DNA of 64,000 nt. Origin: an uncultured SAR86 cluster bacterium. GTDB taxonomy: Bacteria > Pseudomonadota > Gammaproteobacteria > Magnimaribacterales > AG-339-G14. The stretch spans positions 65,054 to 129,053 of the forward strand of contig CACFWO010000002.1 of NCBI GenBank assembly GCA_902570035.1. The letters are read 5' to 3'. Every line of letters begins with the position of its first letter. Position 1 is the first letter of the stretch. This document shows positions 37,052 to 45,300 of this stretch, one piece after another. Made by a program: the position numbers and the translations under genes. Under the pieces are notes generated by a model, which saw nothing but the letters and a program-made list of their open reading frames with translations, did not search any database and was not told the origin of the DNA.

Positions 37052-38014
37052 TTAAGGTATTTGTGAATCTAAAAAAATATTTATAGCTTCTAAAACATCC
37101 GACGGTTGTCGATAGGTAATATCATGAGTACCGCTTTCGATTGTTATGACTTTTCCTTCATGAAAAATTTCTGAGTAAGTTTCTGCCCCCCTGTAAGAAA
37201 CCACTCCGTCGTTGTCACCCCAAATGGCAATTGAGGGTATATTTTTTGTCGCAACCTTTTCAAACATCTCCCGCGCATCGAAAAGATTAAAATTTCTCAT
37301 CGTTGAAGCTAAAGATTCACGAAATCCCTTAAATTGCACCTGAAAAGAAAAAAGCTGTTGAAATTCTTCCTCGTTTATAGACAAAGGATCGCTGCTGTGG
37401 GTGGTTTCAGAGCTGATAGCAGAGCCATAAAATCTATCCGCTAAAACATGCATGGACCACTCGATTACTCCAGGAATCTTCATAAAAAATGGAAAAGATG
37501 TTTGCACTTTTCCAAATCCAGCCGGAGCAATAAAAGATAAACTTTTTACTTGGTCGGAGTATCTCTCTGCAAATCCACCAATAATAGGACCGCCCATGGA
37601 ATATCCGACTAAATGAATCTTTTCATCAATACTTTGATGAGCAATAAGTTCTTTTAGAGTTTCCACATAAAAATCTAGAGTGTATTTGGTTCTCGGTCTT
37701 TCAGAAAATCCTCTGCCGTAATGATCATAAACTAAGACGGAATAGCCTTTTTTTAAGAGCCCATTTAAAAGTCCATTCCAAACAAAGCTAGGAGTAGAAA
37801 AACCATGGACCATAATAATGGTTTGGCCATTTTTTTGTTCAGGATAGTGCCACCTATAATAAATATTACCCCTTGATAATTTTGCCCAATCACCATTAGG
37901 CGGAAGATCTTTTGAGCTGATTTTTTTTAAATCTTTTGTCTTTAACCAATAAGGAGCAAAAATGGCTAATATCAAAATTCCAAAAAAGCCTAGAGGCAGA
38001 AATTCTGAAGGCAT
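37052..38014 (-). CDS. Membrane-anchored alpha/beta hydrolase
   Basis: One N-terminal hydrophobic helix (residues 7-23) precedes an alpha/beta-hydrolase domain with VHGFSTPSFVW (69-79), YDHYGRGFSERP and the nucleophile elbow GYSMGG (Ser139), and a late GTHDITYR supplying histidine. Length 320. It resembles monoacylglycerol-lipase-like or esterase-like hydrolases. The small DUF gene at 38.0 kb precedes it on the same strand by 7 nt. Confidence 0.87.
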   Translation of the reverse strand: MPSEFLPLGFFGILILAIFAPYWLKTKDLKKISSKDLPPNGDWAKLSRGNIYYRWHYPEQKNGQTIIMVHGFSTPSFVWNGLLNGLLKKGYSVLVYDHYGRGFSERPRTKYTLDFYVETLKELIAHQSIDEKIHLVGYSMGGPIIGGFAERYSDQVKSLSFIAPAGFGKVQTSFPFFMKIPGVIEWSMHVLADRFYGSAISSETTHSSDPLSINEEEFQQLFSFQVQFKGFRESLASTMRNFNLFDAREMFEKVATKNIPSIAIWGDNDGVVSYRGAETYSEIFHEGKVITIESGTHDITYRQPSDVLEAINIFLDSQIP

Positions 38015-38021
38015 GGACTAA

Positions 38022-38288
38022 TCAGTCGCTAAATTCTTCAAAAACAGTCGTCTCAATAATATGCCCTGAATCCTCTATGGTTTCATTATTGCCTTGCATA
38101 AATTCTTGAACTGCTTCCAAGGATTCCGCCGATAAAGCAATTCTTACTTTGGAAGGATTATCTAATTCATATCCAACAGCCAGTGTTTCAATGCCGTTCT
38201 CATTGAGATTTTCTTGATCATCATCAAAAACCTCTTTCCAATCTTCAAAATCTTTTGCTATTTCAAATGTTATATAAACTGTAGCCAT
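38022..38288 (-). CDS. Small alpha/beta-barrel-like protein (DUF3764-like)
   Basis: I start this gene at the ATG whose first base is 38288, because an AGAGGACG ribosome site lies just upstream; an open frame extends 10 codons further. The 88 residues (MATVYITFEIAKDFEDWKEV at the start) form a small alternating strand-helix domain similar to DUF3764, with no catalytic motif visible. It may be a dimeric ferredoxin-like binding protein. It is probably co-transcribed with the hydrolase downstream. Confidence 0.6.
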   Translation of the reverse strand: MATVYITFEIAKDFEDWKEVFDDDQENLNENGIETLAVGYELDNPSKVRIALSAESLEAVQEFMQGNNETIEDSGHIIETTVFEEFSD

Positions 38289-38392
38289 TTTTTCGTCCTC
38301 TGATTTATCTTGTTGCAAAAATATAGCTAAAAAAAATACATTTTACAAAAACTATCTTTTATACTTTTGAATCACAAAAAAGAGGGGAGCTA

Positions 38393-38764
38393 ATGAAAAA
38401 AATTGCAACTTATAGGACGCTTGGAACTAATAACTTAGAATCCTCAAAGACTTTTTACGATGGTCTGTTTGAAAACTTAGATACTTTATCCTTTTCACCA
38501 AATGATAGAAGTTGGTTTTGGGTATTGAAAGGAGAGGACTCGATGTTTGCAGTTTTTATACCTTACGATGGAGAAAAAGCGACAATAGGTAACGGAAGCA
38601 TGACTGGATTTCTTATGAATTCTGAAGCAGAAGTTGATGCTATACACGCAAAAGCCATTTCATTGGGCGCAACCGATGAAGGCGAACCAGGAAGGCGCAC
38701 AAAGAATTTTTACGGTGCTTACGTAAGAGATCTAGACGGAAATAAATTAGTTTTTTATATCTGA
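38393..38764 (+). CDS. VOC/glyoxalase superfamily protein
   Basis: A 123-residue protein with two beta-alpha-beta-beta-beta modules. It opens TYRTLGTNNLESSKTFYDGLF, the usual VOC start, and ends with ARDLDGNKL-like YVRDLDGNKLVFYI, which carries the metal-ligand region. FAVFIPYDGEKATIGNG sits mid-protein. Substrate unknown; single-gene members range from lyases to resistance proteins. An AGAGGGGAG ribosome site precedes the ATG. Confidence 0.85.
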   Translation: MKKIATYRTLGTNNLESSKTFYDGLFENLDTLSFSPNDRSWFWVLKGEDSMFAVFIPYDGEKATIGNGSMTGFLMNSEAEVDAIHAKAISLGATDEGEPGRRTKNFYGAYVRDLDGNKLVFYI

Positions 38765-38802
38765 TATAAAAGAATGGACTTTTTTCTAATATAATAATAT
38801 CC

Positions 38803-38997
38803 ATGGCTACTTATGAATGTACAAAATGCGGGATGGCAGTCAATGCTTCCTGCGCTAAATGTGACTTAGCTTTGATTGACGATGTGTTGATCACAGACGA
38901 TGGCAGGGAAGTACAGATCTCCAAATGCACCAGCTGCGAAGGCAAAATAAAATCACCTTTGTGCTGCGGTATGGACATGACCTGTTCGCTTGCTTAG
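38803..38997 (+). CDS. Cysteine-rich small protein with likely zinc sites
   Basis: Sixty-four residues contain nine cysteines: C6-C9, C17-C20, C42-C45, C54-C55 and C61, giving two or more CxxC knuckles that suit zinc or iron binding (rubredoxin-like or zinc ribbon). I do not recognise a named family. A TATAAT at 38790-38795 ends 7 nt before the ATG and no ribosome site is visible, so the message may be leaderless. It lies just before the RRM gene. Confidence 0.7.
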   Translation: MATYECTKCGMAVNASCAKCDLALIDDVLITDDGREVQISKCTSCEGKIKSPLCCGMDMTCSLA

Positions 38998-39071
38998 ATT
39001 TTTCAGAATTGTCGCAATTTAATTAAGACGTGTTGTAGAAACATCTGTACACTAACGTCTTTTAGGATTTT

Positions 39072-39311
39072 ATGAATATTTACGTAGGAAACATCGCTTG
39101 GTCGGTCTCAGAAGATCAACTCGAAGAACTCTTTTCACAATACGGTACAGTCACTTCAGCTAAAATCATTATCGACAAATTCTCAAAACGCTCTAGAGGT
39201 TTTGGGTTTGTTGAAATGGCTGATGGCGGCGAGCAAGCAATTGCTGAATTGAATGACAAAGACTTCGAAGGCAGACCATTGGTGGTCAACGAATCAAGAA
39301 GCAAAGATTAA
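39072..39311 (+). CDS. RNA-binding protein with a single RRM domain
   Basis: The whole 79-residue protein is one RRM: RNP-2 is IYVGNI (3-8) and RNP-1 is RGFGFVEM (42-49), both with the aromatic residues that stack on RNA bases. Small glycine-tail-free RRM proteins of this kind occur in proteobacteria and cyanobacteria, often cold-related. A TTTTAGGA ribosome site precedes the ATG. It ends 1 nt before the convergent nadB stop and is the last gene before the composition change. Confidence 0.93.
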   Translation: MNIYVGNIAWSVSEDQLEELFSQYGTVTSAKIIIDKFSKRSRGFGFVEMADGGEQAIAELNDKDFEGRPLVVNESRSKD

Positions 39312-39312
39312 C

Positions 39313-40866
39313 TTAGGGTTTAATTACCGTTGGTTCAGTGAGATTCATCTTTTTTGGATGATCTATAGAGAAGTGCAAGCCGCGACTCTCTTTTCTTAAC
39401 TGCGCGCTTTTAATTATATGTTCGCCAACTTGAGTAAGGTTTCGCAACTCAATCAAATCTGAGGTAACTGAAAAGTTCCAATAATAGTCCTCCACTTCTG
39501 CTTGGATAGCTGCTAGTTCAGCAGCTGCTTTGGCTAAACGTTTATTGGAACGCACGATCCCAACGTAGTCCCACATCAAACGTCTGACCAAGTTCCAATT
39601 GTGGTTGACAATAATTTTCTCGTCCGATTCCACCACCATTGAGCTATCCCACAAGGGCAGTTCCGGCTGGTCGATGGGATCATCGTTTAAAATCACTTCA
39701 GCTGCTGCTTTACCAAAGACAATGCATTCCAGCAGGGAATTAGACGCCATGCGATTAGCTCCGTGCAAACCTGTGTAGGAAACTTCGCCTATGGCGTAGA
39801 GCCGGTCAATATCGGTTTTACCGGAGAGATCTACCATAACCCCGCCGCAAGTGTAGTGAGCTGCTGGGACCACCGGAACAGGAACTTTGCTCATGTCGTA
39901 TCCAAAAGACAAGCACGTCTCAAAAATGCTCGGAAACTTTTGTTGGATCACCGATTTCTCAGCATGAGTCATATCCAGCATGACGTGGTTTAAGCCAGAA
40001 CGCTTCATCTCGAAATCAATCGACCGGGCGACAATGTCTCTGGAAGCCAAATCTCCCCGCACATCAAAGCGCTCCATAAAAGCCTCACCGTCCGGGAGGC
40101 GCAAAATAGCCCCTTCACCGCGAAGCGCTTCGCTGAGTAAAAAAGATTTTGCCTGCGGATGATAAAGACAGGTGGGATGAAATTGGTTGAACTCCATGTT
40201 TGCCAGACGACACCCTGCGCGTGCTGCTAAAGCATAACCGTCACCGCTCGCTCCGTCCGGGTTGCTGGTATAAAAATAGACTTTACTGGCTCCGCCAGTA
40301 GCCAGAACGGTATGGCTGGCAGAAAAAGTTTTAATCAAACCCGTTGCTCTTTCAAGAATATACGCTCCCAGACAACGCTCCCCGTCTTTAATCAAATCGA
40401 CAGCGAGGTGTTTTTCGTAAACGGTAATGTTTTGATGTTGTCTGACTCGTTGCGCCAACGAATCAGAGATTTCTCGGCCTGTGGTGTCATCGGAATGAAT
40501 CACCCGGCGTTGACTGTGACCGCCTTCTTGAGTCAAATGGTAATCGGTCCCGTCAGCCGTGCGGGTAAATTCAACACCCATGTCGATCAACCATTCGATT
40601 GCAGCTTTGCTGTTTTCAATCGTAAAGCGAACCGCTTGCTCATCGCAAATGCCGTCGCCCACCTTTAAAGTATCTTGAATGTGACTTTCAACGGTATCCT
40701 CTTTGGCTAACACCGCAGCAATACCGCCTTGCGCGTACCAAGTTGAGCTATCAACGAGGGTTTCTTTGGAGATCAACGTAACTTTTCGATGATCGGCAAG
40801 ATTCAGCGCTAAAGTTAGACCCGCTGCACCGCTGCCAACGATCAAGACATCAGATTTTATGTTCAC
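39313..40866 (-). CDS. nadB: L-aspartate oxidase
   Basis: NadB oxidises aspartate to iminoaspartate, the first step of NAD synthesis. The FAD motif VLIVGSGAAGLTLALNLA is near residues 6-23, and SSTWYAQGGIAAVL, TGGASKVYFYTSNPDGASGDGYALAARAG and NRMASNSLLECIVFG are family blocks. Length 517 is slightly short (E. coli 540). Unlike the genes before it, it uses many CGN arginine codons and has higher GC, marking the left edge of a compositionally distinct segment. nadA and nadC are not in the window. Confidence 0.96.
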   Translation of the reverse strand: MNIKSDVLIVGSGAAGLTLALNLADHRKVTLISKETLVDSSTWYAQGGIAAVLAKEDTVESHIQDTLKVGDGICDEQAVRFTIENSKAAIEWLIDMGVEFTRTADGTDYHLTQEGGHSQRRVIHSDDTTGREISDSLAQRVRQHQNITVYEKHLAVDLIKDGERCLGAYILERATGLIKTFSASHTVLATGGASKVYFYTSNPDGASGDGYALAARAGCRLANMEFNQFHPTCLYHPQAKSFLLSEALRGEGAILRLPDGEAFMERFDVRGDLASRDIVARSIDFEMKRSGLNHVMLDMTHAEKSVIQQKFPSIFETCLSFGYDMSKVPVPVVPAAHYTCGGVMVDLSGKTDIDRLYAIGEVSYTGLHGANRMASNSLLECIVFGKAAAEVILNDDPIDQPELPLWDSSMVVESDEKIIVNHNWNLVRRLMWDYVGIVRSNKRLAKAAAELAAIQAEVEDYYWNFSVTSDLIELRNLTQVGEHIIKSAQLRKESRGLHFSIDHPKKMNLTEPTVIKP

Positions 40867-40917
40867 TCAGATAAGGTAGGCTAAAAAGCCACACAAAAGG
40901 CAACTAAGCATAGACAA

Positions 40918-41127
40918 TTAACTAAGCATGCGAACCAACGCTGCAACACTCACCAAGGTCACCAAACCAAGGAAGACCCAGCGATACCACCAGTAACGGC
41001 GACTTGTCCAATCTATTTTATTCTCACGATTGCGTTGACTGGCCGAGGCTCGAAAACGACTCAAGTAAAAAAACACAGCTAAAGAGACGACGATAAGACC
41101 GCCGAAAAATAACGTATTGAGATCCAT
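40918..41127 (-). CDS. Small two-helix membrane protein
   Basis: Sixty-nine residues with two membrane helices (about 5-22 and 50-68) joined by a basic, aromatic loop (RRYWWYRWV). I recognise no family. It overlaps the Bax-inhibitor-like gene by one base on the same strand, so it is translated from the same message and may be an accessory of that protein. Confidence 0.6.
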   Translation of the reverse strand: MDLNTLFFGGLIVVSLAVFFYLSRFRASASQRNRENKIDWTSRRYWWYRWVFLGLVTLVSVAALVRMLS

Positions 41128-41885
41128 TAACGGCTGCGTATTTTCGCAAGCAATCTGAGCATTTCAAGGTACAGCCAGATCAAAGTAACCATTAAGGCGA
41201 ACGCACCGAACCATTCCATGTATTTCGGCGCACCGCGTTCTGCGCCATCTTCAATGAAGTCAAAGTCCAACACCAAATTCATCGCTGCAATACCGACAAC
41301 GAACAAACTAAAACCAATGCCGAATAAACCGTTGGAGTGAATGAACCCAATGCCGGAACCAAAGAGACTCATGACAAAACTGATTGCGTACAAGACGGCA
41401 ATCCCCATGGTGGCCGAGACGATCATTAGACGGAAATTTTCCGTGGGTTTGATGACGCCTGTTTTATAAAGCACCAATAAAGAAGCCAAGGTTCCAAAGG
41501 TAAGACCTGTAGCTTGGATAACAATGCCCGGGTACATACTTTCAAACGCCGCTGAAATTCCGCCTAAGAAAAGGCCTTGTAAAATCGCATAAATGGGAGC
41601 CGTGTACATGGCCAGAGTCGGTCTAAACATAGTGATCACCGCAAAGATCATGCCACCAAACAAACCAACCGGCATGAAAAAGCCAGCGCTACCCGTCGAA
41701 TAGAATTGATTCCAAGTGAACAAAGCGCCGCCAACTACAAGGGCGAGTAAAATACCGACTTTGTTGACCGTGCCTTGCAAAGACATGGTTTTAGCGCCGG
41801 ATGTTTCAAACCCAGCAAAAGTCGCATCGCTCAACGTTGGGTTGCCTGATCTGCCCAGCATTCTTAAAGCGTTATGTTTTGTCAT
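41127..41885 (-). CDS. Bax inhibitor-1/YccA-family membrane protein
   Basis: A protein of 252 residues with seven predicted helices and the N-terminal soluble start GRSGNPTLSDATFAGFE typical of the COG4760 subgroup of the Bax-inhibitor-1 superfamily. Blocks such as PIYAILQGLFLGGISAAFESMYPGIVIQA and LVLDFDFIEDGAERGAPKYMEWFGAF match that group. Related proteins in bacteria are pH-sensitive calcium channels or FtsH modulators; this one's role is unproven. Only 33 bp separate it from the divergent SMR gene. Confidence 0.9.
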   Translation of the reverse strand: MTKHNALRMLGRSGNPTLSDATFAGFETSGAKTMSLQGTVNKVGILLALVVGGALFTWNQFYSTGSAGFFMPVGLFGGMIFAVITMFRPTLAMYTAPIYAILQGLFLGGISAAFESMYPGIVIQATGLTFGTLASLLVLYKTGVIKPTENFRLMIVSATMGIAVLYAISFVMSLFGSGIGFIHSNGLFGIGFSLFVVGIAAMNLVLDFDFIEDGAERGAPKYMEWFGAFALMVTLIWLYLEMLRLLAKIRSR

Positions 41886-41918
41886 ACAAACTCCATATTT
41901 GTGTAATATTATCTTTAT

Positions 41919-42254
41919 ATGAGTATTATTGTTGCTTATTTATTTTTATCAATAGCTATCGTCACCGAAGTGATTGGGACAATATATTTACGCGATACCG
42001 AAGGGTTTACGCGCCTGACACCCAGTGTGATCACCGCGGTCAGTTACGCAGCATCTTTTTACTTTATTTCCTTAACTCTGAAACAAATTCCAGTTGCCGT
42101 GACCTATGCCATTTGGTCTGGCGTAGGGCTGGTTTTGATCAATATCTTTGCCGCCATCAAATACGGTCAGATGCCCAATTCGATTACTACACTGGGTATG
42201 GCCTTTATCATCTTGGGTGTGGTTTTAGTTAATTTCAACACAGGTGTTGATTAA
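41919..42254 (+). CDS. Small multidrug resistance (SMR/EmrE-type) transporter
   Basis: Four membrane helices in 111 residues, with the essential acidic residue Glu17 in IAIVTEVIGT and the WSGVGLVLI segment of helix 3, as in EmrE/QacE. It works as an antiparallel dimer that exchanges protons for cationic drugs, guanidinium or polyamines. No second SMR gene is adjacent. A TATTAT at 41907-41912 ends 6 nt before the ATG without a ribosome site, suggesting a leaderless start. Confidence 0.92.
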   Translation: MSIIVAYLFLSIAIVTEVIGTIYLRDTEGFTRLTPSVITAVSYAASFYFISLTLKQIPVAVTYAIWSGVGLVLINIFAAIKYGQMPNSITTLGMAFIILGVVLVNFNTGVD

Positions 42255-42324
42255 TTAAAAAAATACCTGAAAATAGCTGTCTTAGTTAACATATGAAAGC
42301 TTCCTAAAAGGGAAGATTGGAGTT

Positions 42325-42354
42325 TTGGGTCAAAATATGACAAAATGTCATAAT
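42325..42354 (+). promoter_or_regulatory. Candidate promoter and operator of the giant FecR-domain gene
   Basis: TTGGGT (42325-42330) and CATAAT (42349-42354) are 18 nt apart, a weak sigma-70-like pair. A perfect inverted repeat, TATGACA and TGTCATA around AAA (42336-42352), overlaps the spacer and -10 element, the position of a repressor site. The predicted start of transcription lies about 3 nt before the ATG at 42364. Confidence 0.35.
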
Positions 42355-42363
42355 AGAAAGATT

Positions 42364-45300
42364 ATGAGCAAGAAAGGGTTACATTTTCTTGCGCCCTCTA
42401 AACCATCAACCATACTGTTTAGTGCGTTACTTTTAATCACAGGAGTAATCGGAGCGCAAGAACGAATCGGAGTCGCTGCCGCAGTCGACACTACCACCAC
42501 TGATTTAACTCTGGAGCAAGAGCGTAGGCTCGTGGATGAAGGTTACAAAATCATCCAAAATCATACGATTGAAACCGACGAGAACGGAAAAGCGCAAATG
42601 CTGCTGATCGACGGGACGGCTTTTACCGTTGGACCTAATTCTTCAGTTACCCTCGACTCTTTTATTTACAACCCTGAAACCGCCGAAGGTTCCCTGACCG
42701 TCACCAGTAAAGGCTTAATGCGTTTAGTCGGTGGTAAAGTCACCAAAAGTAATCCGGCCATCATCAGAACCAACGCAGCGACTGTTGGTATCAGAGGCGG
42801 CATCGTTTTTGTCGACAGTGAGGGTGACACCACCGAAGCCTCCTTTATTTACGGCGATGAGATGACGGTCACGCCAACTTTAAATCAAGACGGCACGTAC
42901 GTGTTAACCCGAAACGGTTTTGTCGTTGTGGTCGACGATCCGTTAGAAGACGTAGAAGACGTCTCTCTCCTAACCGCAGAGCAACTTTTATCTATGCAAG
43001 AAAGTCTCCAGGGATCACCGGAAGAGGAGGAAAAATCCGAAGAGGAGGCCAGCGAAGAGGGCGAAAGCGAAGACGAGGCTGAAGAAGAATCAGAGGAAGA
43101 AGGCGAAAGCGAAGACGAGGAATCTGAAGAAGAGAGCGAAGCCGAAGAAGAAAGCAATGAAGAAGAATCAGAATCGGAAGAGGAGTCCGAATCCGAAGAA
43201 AGCGAGGATAGCTCAGAGGAATCTGATAGCTCTGAATCTGATTCAGAATCGGAAGATAGCTCAGACAGTGAGGATAGTTCCCCCGATGAATCTTCTGGAA
43301 CCGAGGAACAACAAACCGATGGCGCTTCTGATTCCGATGCTGATCAAGATACAGTAGAGACAGATAGCGAAACCGACAGTGAGCCAGAAATAGATGAAAG
43401 CGCTCTGGACTCTAGCGGTATTTCTGATAATTCTTCTGACGTTGAACCTGATGAGCTGACCACTGCAACCGATATCGAAACCGGCACAGACATAGATGTT
43501 GCCACCGAAACAGAAACCGAGTCGTCTGAGGAAACCGAAGTTGTCGAGGACGTCAGCGAAGTCGCGCAAGAAACGGTTCAAGATACTTCGCAACAAGAAG
43601 AAACCGCTGAAGCTGCAGAAGGCACACCAATTGCCGATGCTTTAGCAGGCGAAACGCCAACCTCGTTAGCCGCAGACATCACGGTTGCCCCTACGTTATT
43701 GGAAAATACAACCAACGTCTCAATTGCGACTATCGATGTTGAGGTCACTGGTAACAATCAAATTTCGGTTGAAATTCAAGGAGAAGATAGCGACAAAGTC
43801 ACCTACAACGAGGCAACTCAGGAAATTTTACTTGTGTCTGGTTTGGATTTCGAAGACGATGATACGCTCGATATCACAGTCGTAATAAGCGATGCTTTCG
43901 GCAACGATCAAACACAAGATCTTGTGGTTTCGGTAACCGATCAAAACGAAGCTCCAGTCTTATCATCAATGGAGCATAACAATTTGTTATCCGTTAATGC
44001 TTCCATCAACGACGTACAAGCTAACGGTTCAAATATTAGCGAGACTACAGAAGTTGGTTCTGTCGTTGCTTCTATAGCCGTCACCGATCAGGATGGCGAT
44101 GCTATCCAATACAGTTTGTCAGGAGCTGGCAGTGAGAATTTTGCCATATCTGCCACTGGTGAAATAACTTTAGCTGCAGCGCTTAATTTTGAGTCAGAAA
44201 GTTTTTTTACCTTAGAGGTTTCCTCAAGCGATGGTATCAATGAGATGACTGAGCAAGTCACCATTTATGTTATTAACGATAATGAAGCCCCCTCCTTGAC
44301 GCTGGATACCGATGACTTTTCTATCAGCGAAGGAACCTCATTAAATTCTATTCTGTGGACTGCGGTGGGTGTTGATCCAGAGAACTCATCGATTAATTAT
44401 TCTTTATCCGGGGGCGGCGATAAGTTTTCCATTGATAGCGCTGGGAAGATCACATTAACGGACAGTTTGGATTACGAAACAAAAACGAGTTATGAATTAA
44501 CTATTTTCGCCAGTGACGGACTTTTCTCGGTGCCTAAAATAATCACCGTGACCGTTACCGATAGCAACGATGCGCCCTCGCTATCCTCCTCAGTCGCATT
44601 CAATTCGTTTCTAGAGAACACCTCAGTGGGCACGACCATCGCGACTGCAACGGCAACTGATCCAGAAAATAACACTTTGACTTATTCTTTATCAGGTACG
44701 GGAAGCGATAAATTTACCGTTGATTCTAACGGAAACGTGACTTTAGCGAGCGCGTTAGATTATGAAACGGCTACTTCTTATACAATTAATTTGAATGTTT
44801 CGGACGGCACCAATTCAGTAACCGATGTCTTGAATATTAACGTGGGCAACGTATCAGAATTTAGTTATTCTGGGAGCTTGGTCTCTGGCACACAAGCCGA
44901 AAACATCAGCACTGGCACGGTCATTCTTAATTCCAGCGTCAGCGGCGCAGAGGGAACAGTGAGTTATTCACTCTCCGATCCAGATAATAAATTTGCTATC
45001 AATTCATCAACCGGGGAAGTCACCTTGGCAAATGCCTTGGACTACGAAGTTAAAACCTCGCACTCATTCACGGTGAGTGTTACCGACGGATCGAGCACAA
45101 CGTCTAACACCTTTTCGTTATCTTTAAGCGATGTCAGCTTTGGTTCCTTGGTGGCTGCTTTAGCAGGCTCTTCATTCTCAGAATCGGCTAGCGTTGGCAC
45201 TGCTGTCTCGAGCGTCTCGAGCATCGAAGCAGACGGCTCACCGACTTACAGCATTACTGCCGGCAACGGAGCAAGTAAATTTACAGTTAATTCTTCAACA

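Noticed and set aside
42241-42315. Two possible terminators after the SMR gene: CAGGT/ACCTG with a 19-nt loop and CTTCC/GGAAG with a 6-nt loop
   Set aside because: Both stems are 5 bp and neither is followed by a T-run, so intrinsic termination is not supported.
42885-43157. Minus-strand serine-rich frame of 90 codons opposite the acidic tract
   Set aside because: It is the antisense image of GAA/GAG/GAC codons and follows the codon pattern of the real gene.
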